DNA of 64,000 bases from Nemania diffusa (lineage: Eukaryota; Ascomycota; Sordariomycetes; Xylariales; Xylariaceae). The first letter of the stretch is position 1. Each line of letters starts with the position of its first letter. The notes beneath the pieces are model-generated. The model had not been told where the DNA came from, made no database searches, and saw only the letters and a list, made by a program, of their open reading frames with translations. Where the stretch lies: assembly GCA_038501195.1 (NCBI GenBank), contig JBBPUQ010000002.1, forward strand, positions 248,001 to 312,000, read 5' to 3'. A program made the position numbers and the translations under genes. Shown here in pieces: positions 47,377 through 58,620 of the stretch.

Positions 47377-48694
47377 ATGGAAAATCGCATTTCAGCATTC
47401 GTCCCTTCGCCCTCGCAGCCAGCCTCGCAGCTGTGCAAGCTGTTCGAGGACGCGGAAGCCAACTTCCCTTCGCGGTTTCGAGGGGACGGCTGGTACCTAA
47501 CTATGGTGAGCGGACATATCCGCCCCCTCTAATCTACTCTGGGTGCTCGCTGATGTGCTTCGGCACGTAATAAGATAGCATCCCTTATCGGAACTGGCCA
47601 GCAGAAGCTGGCGGGTCGGCTATACGAGCACTTAGTTGCTCAATCGCAGTACCAGACCTCGGCCCAACGCCAGGCCCTAATCCGCCGCATGAGGGAGGCC
47701 ATGGTCAAGTGCATTATCTTGAATGGAATTCCTGCTGTTATCGAGGCTGCATTGTCGATATCCGAGGTAGAAAAACCAGAGGACCAGGACCATTCCTGCT
47801 CAAGGTATGTGGCACACCGTGCTTATCTTTAGCCTATATGGCAAATCTCTTACTCTATACTTGCTACGTCTGTATATCTTGCTACTCAGTAGCTGGCTTG
47901 CTAATATGTTGCGAATTCAGGGAGGATTGGCAGATAGGGCCGGCCAATACAGAGCGTGCAGCCAACACGCTCAAGGTGCTCTATCAGAGCGAGAAGGGCG
48001 GGGTAACTCAGACGTTAACTGCGCATCAAGATATTCGTAAGTATCCCCTGCATCTTTAATGGCTAAGCCCACTGGCGGCCCGCTATCCTAGCGCACCAGT
48101 AGGTCCCGTAGATACTGGGACGGGACCTTTCCCCACCGGCCCCAGCAGGACTGATTAGCGGCGTGACCGCGTCCAAACCCACGCACTTGTATATAAACCG
48201 AGCCTGCCTACTCTGTCGTTGGAGCGAACCAACTTTTGACCCCCTCTGGTCCTGCATTTTAAGCCGCGGTGGGGAGGTGCGATGGACAGTGGTTATAATA
48301 CCCCTCACGGTGCCTACTGTGCCAATTACCTCCAAACCTTGTTCAACATTATTTAATAACCTCTCTATACCCATTCCACCTTACAATCCAACACCGCCGA
48401 TGACTAACCAGTTCCCTATTCTTGGAAGCAGAGTGGATCTCGCGGAACGTGTCGTACGGCCTCTTCCTATCCGACCATCGCATCCTGAACATGCAAGAGA
48501 CAGAGCTCGTTGTTCTCGCCGCCATCATGACCCAGAATTTACGAGGGCCAACCTACTGGCACCTCCGTGCTTGTTTGAGGGTTGGCATGGAGCCGCCAGA
48601 GGTCGAGGCCATTCACCGCGTCATCGAAAGCGTAGCGGCCTACGGCGGCAAGATTCTCGACGTGCAGCGCGTCCACGACGTGACGGACGCCTAA
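47377..48694 (+). CDS. Carboxymuconolactone-decarboxylase-like (AhpD-fold) protein
   Basis: Four exons in phase: 47377-47505, 47575-47804, 47921-48036 and 48429-48694 (246 aa). The protein begins MENRISAFVPSPSQPASQLC and KLFEDAEANFPSRFRGDGWY, and continues with IRRMREAMVKCIILNGIPAV, EAALSISEVEKPEDQDHSCS and WISRNVSYGLFLSDHRILNM. It ends with ETELVVLAAIMTQNLRGPTY, WHLRACLRVG and VIESVAAYGGK. This is the layout of the fungal CMD-like family, an all-helical fold related to AhpD. Those members usually lack a tested activity; the classical CxxC peroxidatic motif is not seen here. Intron 3 is unusually long for this genome (392 nt). It converges with the NLR gene, 141 bases away. Confidence 0.82.
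48037..48428 (+). other. Long intron 3 of the CMD-like gene
   Basis: A 392-nt intron (GTAAGT...TTGGAAG) where other introns here are 48-140 nt. It is fairly GC-rich, contains a TATATAAA at 48190 and a GGTCCCGT...ACGGGACC near-palindrome at 48102-48127. An inserted short element or an internal promoter are possible explanations. Confidence 0.55.
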
Positions 48695-48835
48695 TCGTCG
48701 CATTCTATGCTGTGGTTTGGGGTGTGTGGCTTTTTAACATCATTGAACAATCACTATCACGCAGTCTTTCCATACTCTTGGTCATGTTACTGCGCAGTAC
48801 GACCTCAGCGCTGTTTAAATATCAAGATCTATCCT

Positions 48836-51800
48836 CTAGTCAGTCTCGAACCGATCCTCCGCGGTTGCCGTCCCGACCCCTGTGATCCCGCTTTCTAGTC
48901 GTTGCCTATATTCATCCATCGTTGCATGAAAATGTTTGAAGACCCAAGTCCCTCGGTTCCATTCTAGCTCGTATGCGACAGCGGCAGCTTCGTATGCTAC
49001 GTATGCGTCGGCGATGAGTTCTTCGATTTCGATCCCTCGTCCCTCGTTTTGTGATTCAACTGGCGAGCTCGGTTCGTACAACCACGTTTTTTCATCGAGC
49101 TCTGTGAGGGCCAATGACAGTTCCGCTAGAGCTTGCTCCGGCTTCGCCGCTTTCGACCGTGCATTTGTTAATAGGCGAGCAAGGAGGACTCTGCCCTCCT
49201 TATATCTCCTCTGTTTTCGCAGAATACGCTCGTAGACCTCCACGAGCTCATAGTCGGAGAAAGTAAACTCAATCTTACTCATGTCAAATTGTTCTAGCCT
49301 CGCGTTTAGCTGCTGCAGCACTGTCTCTTCAGCTTCTCTCAACCTCCCCTGCGCCATGAAACACGTGGCCATGAGTTGATGCCATACCCTAAGCAAGAAG
49401 TGCTCGTGTCCGATTCCCCTGACAAGTTCGCTAGCGCAGGCAGACAGTAATGCCTCTGCATCGAGAGGCAGGCCCCGATCGATCTTGATAGCGCCGAGCA
49501 CGAGCTGCTTCCTTGCAAGCATAGTCCCCGTGGAATCGAGCGAGTCATCTATGTAGCCATAGACCTTTTCGGCACCATCATAATCGCCCATACGGTAGCA
49601 ACACGGCGCAGCAATCCGTGCTATGCAGGCCGCATACATTTTGTCAAATTGACTGTGCTGCTCGAAAGTTTCCAAAAACTTGGAGCAGTGCTCCGAGGTC
49701 TTCTTTCGATGCCCCATGCTCTTCAACCTGAGAGCACGCCGCATTGCTAGCATTGCCTCGGGGATGACCCACGCCGCTTCCGCCCTCTTGTTGCTAATGA
49801 AGTCATAGAAACAGTCTGCTCGGCGTAAAGTACTAGGGTCGATCGAAAAGGGAACCCACGAGTCTACTGCGATGATGCATGCTCCAAGCTTTTGAAGCTC
49901 GGTAGGACTCATCAACCTTGGTGTTTCATAAACTTGTTCCAAGCAGATAAACAGGTATGGGTAGATGGCCTCGGCGTCTCTAAATTGAGACAGATCATAA
50001 GCGTTGATGAGGGCATACAGCACTAGGCAAATGGCGACACGGGAATTTTCGAACCTTTGGCTGTCGCTCTGTCTTTCGCGTAACCAGAAGTGAACGAGGG
50101 GGTGAATCAAGATACTCTGTGATTCCTTCTTCCGACGCACCAGCGAGAGGGACTCTAACCTTCCGATTGCCTGTTTCACGCTTATTTTCGAGACCCTTAG
50201 CTCGTTACACATGCTCCCGATGATCTGGGAGTAGTCTAAGCGCGTCTCAACAAAATCCAGAAAATCCCCCAAGAATAGTCGTTGGCCAGGCCGTAAATTC
50301 TGCGTAAGCGGGCATAATAGGGCGAACGGGACATCATCGGAATGGAAGAAAGCTGCTACGTCGAGTAGCTTCGTAGCCAATGTATCTGTCTTCGACACCG
50401 CCGCAAATGATATCTCCCAAGTCGTGAACACCGTTTCTTCATAACACCAGACGGCCTTAGGGGGCTTGTGGCGAAGGAGGTGTCCACGGCTCTCTCCATA
50501 AAGCTCCATGTACTCGTTGAAACTGAGACATTGCCCGGAGATATATGCACCAGCCTGGTCTAGCGCTAGGGGCAAGAATCCCAAGGCCTCTACTAGGTGC
50601 TTCGCAGCTACATCATCACTTGCCACGGGTATACCAGAACATGTATACAATAGTTCGACGGCATCGTCACTGTCCATGATATCCACGACAATTGGGCGTC
50701 CTAGCCTGTCAGCCTGCCTACAGCGGCTTGTAATCAAAATGTTCCCCCAAGGAACCTTGGGGAAAAATTCTGTTATATCGAAACTATCGAGGTCATCCAC
50801 GTTGTCGAAGATGAGGAGCCATCTTGGTGCATGATCTCGGGAGAGCCATCGTAACAGTTCTAATGCCAAATGAGGCATAGGCTCTACGGACTCAGCCGTT
50901 CCACTCTCAGGATAGAGCCCTAAGGACATGGCGATTCGAGTGAAAGACTTCAACACCTCGTCGCGATTTGTCGCAAAGATCCAAAGCACGGTAGAGTAGT
51001 GTGCGCTGGTGTATGATTGGTATGCAAAAGCTGTGGCAATCTGGGTCTTCCCAACCCCGCCCAGACCTGTAAGAACAAGCCGCTTCTGTCCAAGAGGATC
51101 ACCTAAGTAGAAGGTTTCGATCATTCTTATGATATCCGCTCGGCCTGTGAACAGAGGATTGTGGCTCACTGGCACTAAAAACGGCCGCCCAAGCGTTTGC
51201 CCGTTATTCAGTGTGATATCAGTGAATTCTATATCATGATAAGCCCTGACATTCTGAGATTACCGTTGCCGTCTGAATTCACGGCACGGATGGGTTCTAT
51301 TGGTTCCTCTCACCAGAAGGTTCTGCGCTCTCTTGTAGAGCCACACTCCCGGACCTTGCCTGTGGGCTCGGGGGTGTAGATGAGTGTAATTGAGCGGCTG
51401 GGAAGCTGCTATCATCGTTTCTGGAGGCAGACTGGACGGCTTTTGAGATGGTGCTCTGTCACACATCAGTGAAACGTACGTCTTCAAATCAGCGGGTGAG
51501 TTCTACCTCGAGTTGTAAGGTTGATTCTTGCAACGCCATGATCTCTCCAAGTCTGTTATCCTGCCCAGACAGGGCAATATCCACAGCCCTAATCAGAGGA
51601 GAACTATTAATTGGCCAAGATGGCTGGTTTATGTGGCCTGATCTTTCCATCGTTATAAGATCTTGCAGCTGGGATGAGATGTGCTGCACAGTTTGCTGGA
51701 TGCTCGGCATTTCACGGAAGGCATCTTGAGCACTAAGTGATAGATCTAGAATGCTTCGATCTACTGTGCTCAGAAGCTTAGAGTTAGCCACGCCGATACA

Positions 51801-52193
51801 GAGAAGTAGTGCACCTTTGCATTCTTTGATCTGATGGAGTAGTTCGAGGATCCGGGCTTCTTTCGCAATTCCGCACAACATCTGCCAACATTGTCGCGCT
51901 TTACCAATACCCTGGGTAGGGGCGAGAGACTCAAGGATTATAAGGAGAGAATGAGCATCTTCTATGGTGCTGTCTAGGATAGAGTGGATGTGCTCCGTAT
52001 CAAGTTGTTTAGTTAACTGTATAACCCTGGCGATTTGAATAAGCTGCTCCACACTATGCAGTCGTTTTGACAGGATACGCGGATGATTCCGAACCTGCCG
52101 GCATATATGAGAGATCTGAGCCACTATGCGAATACCTAAATCCACAAGTTGAGTTGCACTAGCAATAATTCCGAGGATCTCAACACCCGACAT
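48836..52193 (-). CDS. NLR-type protein: NACHT_N/HeLo-like domain, NB-ARC, helical C-terminus
   Basis: Three exons in phase: 52193-51507, 51455-51314 and 51228-48836 (1073 aa). The N-terminus (MSGVEILGIIASATQLVDLG and HSVEQLIQIARVIQLTKQLD) is all-helical and resembles the HeLo-like/NACHT_N domains that open many fungal NLRs. Exon 2 is a Ser/Pro/Gln-rich linker. The NB-ARC module has the P-loop GLGGVGKT (331-338), Walker B RWLLIFDNVDD (~412-422), a sensor-like NILITSR and a GFLPLALDQAGAYI (GLPL-type) motif, followed by a winged-helix-like region. The last ~450 residues are helical and TPR-like but not canonical. Fungal NLRs act in non-self recognition and programmed cell death; no ligand is implied by the sequence. 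No break was found. Neighbours: the convergent CMD-like gene, and a truncated NLR-type gene 3 kb away. Confidence 0.85.
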
Positions 52194-55100
52194 GACGTAT
52201 TATAGCTCAAACTTTCTGGGGATGAAAGAAATGCCCTGGGGACAAGATCCACGATTTACGGAGAAGGCACAATATCTATAGCATGCCATCGTTTGGATCT
52301 TCATCTCTCAATTTTGGAATTAGTGCCTGGCAACGAGAGATTTTGGGGTCCGACGATCAATCTGAACCGACTAGCACAATACCACGTAGGCTGAAGGGGG
52401 GATAATAGACGTCACCAGACAAAACCCCCCTCTTCTCTGAGAAAACCGCACCAGATAATGCAATTTTTTGCCTCATCAAGGTGCATGTTTCTATTGGTTG
52501 CTACGGGTCTATAGTCCATCTACGCTACATTATCGACGATGCAATGGTTACTGCATGCTGCCAACAATCGTTGCAGCCTCCCTATCTTTAGCAGCTAGGC
52601 GGATCGTTGTACATCCGGGATATTGTATGAATAGAGTCCTTAGAAGCCTAACCAGTAGGAGGATGCTGCAACCCCTCCGTATTCTACCTTTAGATGTGCT
52701 CGGAATAGTGCGGAATGGAGGCTAGAACTGACGAAGCCAACACGATATACGGGTGCTACCTAAGAAATGGCAAGACACGGGTTAGGCAAACAAGGGAGGT
52801 GGTTAAGATGACGTCGTCAGGAAATAGGGCACATATGCAGCAGCTAAGGCTCTCTGTATTGAGGGTTCTAAGGCTGAGCCCCAATAGTTAACCTAAGACT
52901 GGGTGGATCAACCGCATTGCCTCAGGGCTCACGAAAGAGCAGGGGTGGGAGGGCATGAGGAGAATTGATCAAACTCTAGAACAAAATACAATAAAGAAAA
53001 AATAAAAACAGTAGTTTTATATTTGTAAGGGAGGACTTTAAGATAAGGGTATCCGTTGTATCTATAGGTCAGACTCAGAATCGCCTTTAAACGGTCAGAA
53101 AGGGGGGGTAAACAGGGAATATATCATAGCCACTTATTATAGGTGTTAAACAATAAGTGTTCTACAACAAACCTACACAGGAAGTGCCACATCAGCACTG
53201 AATGTCACATTACCTATGCAGACTATAGTGATGTATATTTGACAAGGTTAACATCTTTCAAACTTACCTTTATTTAGTTCGAAAAAGAACCACGTAAGCC
53301 TCACCATTTACCACATTTAAAAATTCCCTTTTGTTAACTTAAACTATGTATCCCATTGCTCTGTTCACCACTCATGAAAAAGGACCTCCCCTAAGAAAAG
53401 CATTAATAGTAGGTAGCTAAATAAAATATTGAATTTTAAGCCACTATAGTATGTCTAAATCTACTAAAAGTTAGAGTAGCCCCAGAACCTATCCACAAAA
53501 AATCTCTAATAATCCTAGTCCTCGGCAATACTTTCTATCCTTCCTTATCCTTATTTCCACATGGCGTTGAATGATTAACCGACACATGTACTTTTTGGCA
53601 CGGATAGGTGGATCCTAGGGATTACTATCTAGATCGATCTGACTGGTTGGATCGATCAGGGGATCTGGAAAGAGGAGTTGGAGAAGGTATAAATAAGCAA
53701 TCGTATACTCTGTATATTCTCCCTCAGACTTAACAATAGATTCATTTGATCTTATTTAATATAAGGCACAGCCTCCTATTTCTTACAAGTATAACTTGAA
53801 CTACCCATGAGGATTTTCTAAGAACAAACACCTGCTCCAGAAAATCAGACACTCGTGAGGACATTGTGCTTATTACCCACGAGGCCAGTACATTCCACAC
53901 GGGGCAGAGGGGCCAGCTAAAGGAGAAAGTGATGATTTGACATACAGTATGCCCCTGTAAAACTGCAGCTTTAGGTTCATGCTTTTGAAATTTCAGCACT
54001 GCCTAGATACCGCCCAATTAGATATACCATATATCTGATTCCACCACACCGATGGATAATTACTGGTCGGATCTAAAAAGCCGCAATGCTTTCAAAGGTA
54101 TCCACTAGGGTGTATCGTGACCATATGATCACCAATCGGCCGCAGCTCAAGGTGGTAATCAGAAATAGCGAGGACCACACCTAAGGGCCAAGACCGAACA
54201 ACGGAGCTACTTCTCAGTCACGGTACCGCTTCATCCACACCCTAGTAACACCAAGGAGTGCAAGAAACCCGAGGTCTAGGAGCCAACGGGAAAACCAGGC
54301 TCCAACGATGGAATAGCTTGGCCCATGACTTCTCGGCTCTATCAAGTCTGGGGTGCCTCATATATGCCCAACCTAGATGTGCATATTCCCCAGTAGGACA
54401 ATAGGCAGTTCTTTCGTCGCGTGCTATCGGTAGATCTTTTGCATTTTCTCGCCCTGGTCATGACGAAGATAAGCCTGACCCTGGTCCAAGGCCTGGAAAT
54501 TGGTCATGGACCTCCACACTTAATAATCCAACACGTGCGTTGGCGAAATTTTCCGAATGAAGCATGTTCCCCTTGGCATATCGTTATCCAAGTACGTCGA
54601 GTCTAAATTAGAACTGCAATAATACTACGTAACAAGATATAGGCGGCCGGTGAGACTGCCATTCCCTAGCACGAGATCAATCTTTTTCCGTTCAGTCTCC
54701 ACAACCCATGGATAGGCAGTTCTAAGCACTCCAAACTTATATATCCAAGCGGAAATTATAAATGAAACAGCTTATATAAGCCAACTATGTAGCAAAAAGG
54801 AAAGGGGATAGGTGCGGTGGTCCATTACCACATTTCCGGCATTTGAATTTAAAACTACAATTTTTGTTTCAGGAAATATAATTATGGGTCATACCTACAA
54901 ATAAAAATATCAATTAAGCTATAATATAATTTAGATAGTTAATTTAGCTGGTTGATAGGTTTGGTTTACATAAGTTCTTTAACTAACCTGACTAACCTGG
55001 TTTGACTTAACTAAACTAACTAAACCTAGTTGACCCAATAATTCCAACTAGGTAACATAACTAACTTAGCTAAACAATTATCCAAATTTTATAAGTTAAT

Positions 55101-55341
55101 GATGTCCAGAACTAGTTAAGTTAAATTGTTCAACATGAACTTACTTAACTAACTTGTTAACGCACTTAACTGATTCCTAAGTTGAAAAACCATAGTAAGG
55201 CCAAATATGAATTTTGGAGAACAAAATCGATTCATCGGAGATGTGGTAATTCAGCACAGCAACGCTGACCACAGTATTTAGGCTGCGCGAATTCACTAGG
55301 GCAAATATTTTTATGATATTCCTGGTAGAGCCAAGTTTTCC
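52194..55341. other. Gene-free, decayed stretch between the two NLR-type loci
   Basis: About 3.1 kb with no supportable gene. 52980-53480 and 54840-55200 are AT-rich. 54940-55170 is a low-complexity run of TTAACTAA/CTAACTTAG words. A GGTATAAATAAGC box near 53687 could be a former promoter or LTR, but no partner repeat was found. Consistent with degraded transposon or duplicated sequence. Confidence 0.35.
54940..55170. repeat. Low-complexity (TTAACTAA)-type run
   Basis: Irregular reiteration of words such as TTAACTAACCTGACTAACC and AACTAACTTAGCTAAAC, without a fixed period. It is not the canonical telomere repeat. Confidence 0.5.
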
Positions 55342-56159
55342 ATGACCGATCACTTGACGACTTACTTTCCTTCGGGAAAACTCGTCGAGACAATTGGGAG
55401 GATGTATGAAAGATTCCAGATGTTTTTGGCTAAGGCACTAAAGTTCTATACGAGGAGCCGCTTCGGTATAATTAGTCCTGTCTACGAGGAAGAGGGTGGT
55501 CGCAGCTAATTATCATAGCAAATACCTTCAGAGCTTTTACGAAGCCATGGCAGGAACTCGAGCCTGTCGTCAAATCAATCGAGCAAACCTACGAAGAGAT
55601 TAGAGACATAATCCACTTTTCCAGTCACTTCACGGGGCAGGTCATATTAGCAAAGGTGTCCAAAATGCTGGAGCTCATCGAAGGAGAGTCAATCAGATTC
55701 TCTAAGCTGAGAGATATCGAACAGACTAGCGACTTCTTTCGTCAACGGATAGAAGCGAGGATTGAGCAACATAGCGTGGAGATCCCCCAGAATACCAACG
55801 ACGACAACATAAGCAAGACTAAGGAGAGAACCACAGACGAGCTGCTAGACCTAGATCAGCATATGGCTGCATTATTAACGGACTTAAACGAGTTCGATGA
55901 GGCACGTGCCCAGCAGCAGAGAATCACAGAGCAGCTACCTGAGATGCGACGATACAGGTCCACGCAGCGCAACATCCTGAAGGCCGACACAGTCATGGAC
56001 TGGGTCGAATCAAAGACCTCCCGGCTCCTGTGGGTTAATGGTAACGACATTCTCCGGAGAGAAATTTTCAACACCTCCTTCGTCGCGCCTCTCCTCATCT
56101 TCGGGGAAAGCAACTACGAGACATATCTAGTGTTAAGGCATTTCTGTGGGGACAGCTAA
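55342..56159 (+). pseudogene. Truncated NLR-type gene: DUF7708-like N-terminal region only
   Basis: Two exons can be joined (55342-55465 and 55519-56159, 53-nt intron with a GCTAAT branch), giving 254 aa. Part 1 (HLTTYFPSGKLVETIGRMYE) and part 2 (AFTKPWQELEPVVKSIEQTY) match the helical DUF7708-like region that precedes the NTPase domain in many fungal STAND proteins. The end, WVESKTSRLLWVNGND, then SFVAPLLIFGESNYETYLVL and RHFCGDS, is the family's lead-in to the NTPase. A TAA then interrupts, and the same frame continues with family-like SSNYRTTSTA before degenerating. The NTPase and sensor domains are therefore lost. Whether the short product is made is unknown; the exon 1 start may lie further upstream. 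Confidence 0.55.
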
Positions 56160-56653
56160 TCAATAAAATCAAGTAACTACCGGACTACTAGTACAGCCGA
56201 CTGTGCGTCAGGGGGTTTTGTCGCAGAGCGAATAGAATTCCTGTAGTAGCTAGGAAATAGGGTATAATATAGGGCTCAGTGGGATAGATTCGTTAATTCC
56301 TGGCCCTCTAGGTCCTATGTGTGTAGCCAAAACCATCTATATAACTACCTTATAGGGTCTGGCCACTTTATCACCTAACACGAAACTATCTGATGTACAT
56401 GTATTATAATACCATCGTTTCCAAATTCTTTAAAAGAAAATGGTGTTATTGTGTGCCAAGTCGTATTAATTCTCTTACGTTAACTAAGATAATTAAGAAA
56501 AATGCAGGTTAATATTACCAGTAAACAGCTAGCAGGTCCGAACTACCATATTTACCTAGATATATATTTATGTAAATTCGTACTAGGCTTGTGTGTCTAT
56601 CCGAAGAGCTCAATATCTGCCATGGACTTTTTTGCTGTTAAATATATTTACAA
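56160..56653. other. Gap after the truncated NLR-type gene
   Basis: The first ~80 bases still read as decayed NLR-type coding sequence; the rest is AT-rich. No other gene seen. Confidence 0.3.
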
Positions 56654-57632
56654 TCAAGCTTTCTTGATGAGTACGCCTTCTAGCCTAGGCAAGCAAGTAT
56701 AGATATCATCAGCCTCTATAATCTCTCTCGGGTTCTCCCATTCCCCGGCAGCAAGAATATCTGCCTTTACATCTCTTGTCATGCTACATCCGACGAATCC
56801 GTGCCAAGCAGGATTTAATAGCACTATTTTCCCATTAGCACGTCAATACAACTTCTCAAATCGTTACAGTCCAGCCTCTCCCACCATACTCGCGACGAAA
56901 TAATCGGTACATACCTTGAGTTGTCGCTGTAATGGTGTCCTTGCTCTTCCCGTGCTCCCAGAAAATGAACTTGCCGCCGGGCTTCAACAACTTATACACC
57001 TCCCTCATCACACTCTTCACGTCATCCACGGCACACAAGACCTGAATACTGGTTACAGCATCTAGGCTCCCTTCTGTGATCCCCTCCTTTCTCAGAATAT
57101 CGCTATCTTCGACCCCGCACGCCAGAAACTTGTACTTCTGCTCGAGGGCAGTGTGCTTCTTGAGCTTCGCGGCAATATCCGCCTCAAAATGTTGGTTTGG
57201 ATCAATGCCGTAGATGCAGTCTACTCGTGAGGCGTCGTAACGGTGAATCTGATTGCCTGGGCCGGGACCGAGTTCGAGAACCTTGCCTTGCGCGGCCCCC
57301 ACAAGTGAGGAGAGCGTGGTGGTGTTCTCATAGGCAATGAAGCCGTCAGCTAGAAGCGAGGGAGTCAGTGATAAGAAGGTAGTTACGTTGAGAGGGGGGA
57401 AGGTACAGGTGATTGAGAAGAGCTTCGCTACCGCCACGTCTCGAACTTGTTTGAGGTGTAGAACCGCCGCGAGGCCGTCCTTGCGACACATTTCTTTGAA
57501 AGCGTCCCAGTGCACTAGGGATTGGATTAGCATGCTGTAGTAAGCGAGGATGAGGGAAGGCCGACGTCGGATAGCTAGCTGAATGAGGCCCAGTGGCCTG
57601 AGAATGGAAGCGAGACGTCCTGGATTGGACAT
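56654..57632 (-). CDS. Class I SAM-dependent methyltransferase (METTL7/UbiE-like)
   Basis: Two exons in phase: 57632-56915 and 56823-56654 (295 aa). A hydrophobic N-terminal region (SLILAYYSMLIQSLVHWDAF) may anchor or peripherally bind a membrane. The Rossmann motif I is GKVLELGPGPGNQIHRY; the acidic motif II residue lies in YGIDPNQHFEADI. Motif post-I DAVTSIQVLCAVDDVKSVMR and LLKPGGKFIFWEHGKSKD complete the methyltransferase-11/METTL7 pattern. Exon 2 supplies the usual tail (NPAWHGFVGCSMTRD, AAGEWENP). The acceptor substrate is not readable; fungal relatives are often found near secondary-metabolite genes, but no core biosynthetic gene lies in this window. The model is complete. Confidence 0.85.
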
Positions 57633-58567
57633 GATGAGATATTCACCCAGATAGGTGGCTGTGACTTGACAGGCTGGAGGTTATGATTCTTTGTCTGACT
57701 GTATACAAAAAAGGGGGTTTGGAAAAAGGGGGAGGGAACTGAAAAAAAAGGTGTGTAGGGAGGTAAGATGGGAATCGGATAGCGTAACATGTGGAAGACA
57801 AAGTGCGGGAGGATTATATCAGAGCATTAGAATTATTTATATGGGAGCGATGACTTGGATGATTGGTCACGCAGGGGAGCTTGTAGGTTAGCTTGTAGGG
57901 GGGCTTGTATGCCCCGCCTGCTTCGGCGCACCAGCTCGCATCATCATATCACGATGGTATTATGTAGATAGATTCCAGACAGACAACATCACCAAACTTC
58001 CTCGCTTCACTTTGGCGCGTCAACTGAACCCTTTAGCCCTCCTTATATTTGAGAAATATGATATTACAGCAAGACGATACAACAGGAACCACCTGGGCAG
58101 TCTGACAGGATTTTGGAAAATACCTCATAGTAGCTACGCTGGATTACCCCTATTCAATCGTCTCTTAGATTGGAGGCCTTAAGTCTCGCCTCACCGAGTC
58201 TCAATTTCTGCTACCGACAGTGGGAATTCATGATTAACAAGCTATCAAAATACATATAGACATAAATCTTCGCCACGACCTACACATGTTCTAGAGAGCA
58301 TAGGCAGGGGAGTTAGAGATTTCGTGCCTGACAGAATGTGTATAGAATAGAACGGAATTGAGGGGTCGTGCCCTCGACCCCTAGAAACTGAAACAGGTGT
58401 GGCCAGTTGGCATCAGCTTCGTGGCTTTATCGTGGCTCTATCCATGGCTTTCCGGCCCATTTTTGATAAGCTATACCAAATCATCTTGGCTTAGTAAATA
58501 GAATCAGATTTCAACTGTCCATCTCACATAGATACAACCTCTCAAAGAGTAGCGTACAATTGATTTA
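57633..58567. other. Last ordinary-composition gap before the AT block
   Basis: Methyltransferase promoter side. It contains purine-rich runs (GGTTTGGAAAAAGGGGGAGG near 57717). No gene was found; it ends at the tRNA-like boxes and the AT-rich boundary. Confidence 0.3.
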
Positions 58568-58620
58568 GTAGAGAGGATTCGAACCAGCGCTGTTTTCTCT
58601 ACCTTAACCGCTAGAGGCTT
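58568..58620 (-). other. tRNA-like A and B boxes (tRNA-derived relic)
   Basis: On the minus strand TAGCGGTTAAGG (A-box-like) is followed 16 nt later by GGTTCGAATCC, a perfect B-box/T-loop. The spacing is too short for an anticodon arm and the T-stem does not pair well (GCTGG against CCTCT), so this is not an intact tRNA. A tRNA fragment or SINE head is likely. It lies exactly at the edge of the AT-rich block. Confidence 0.35.

Noticed and set aside
53580..53740. LTR of a retrotransposon (GGTATAAATAAGC box)
   Set aside because: No second copy, no primer-binding site and no polyprotein remnant in the window.
54940..55170. Telomere-like repeats
   Set aside because: The CTAACC/TTAACTAA words are irregular and not TTAGGG; low-complexity DNA instead.
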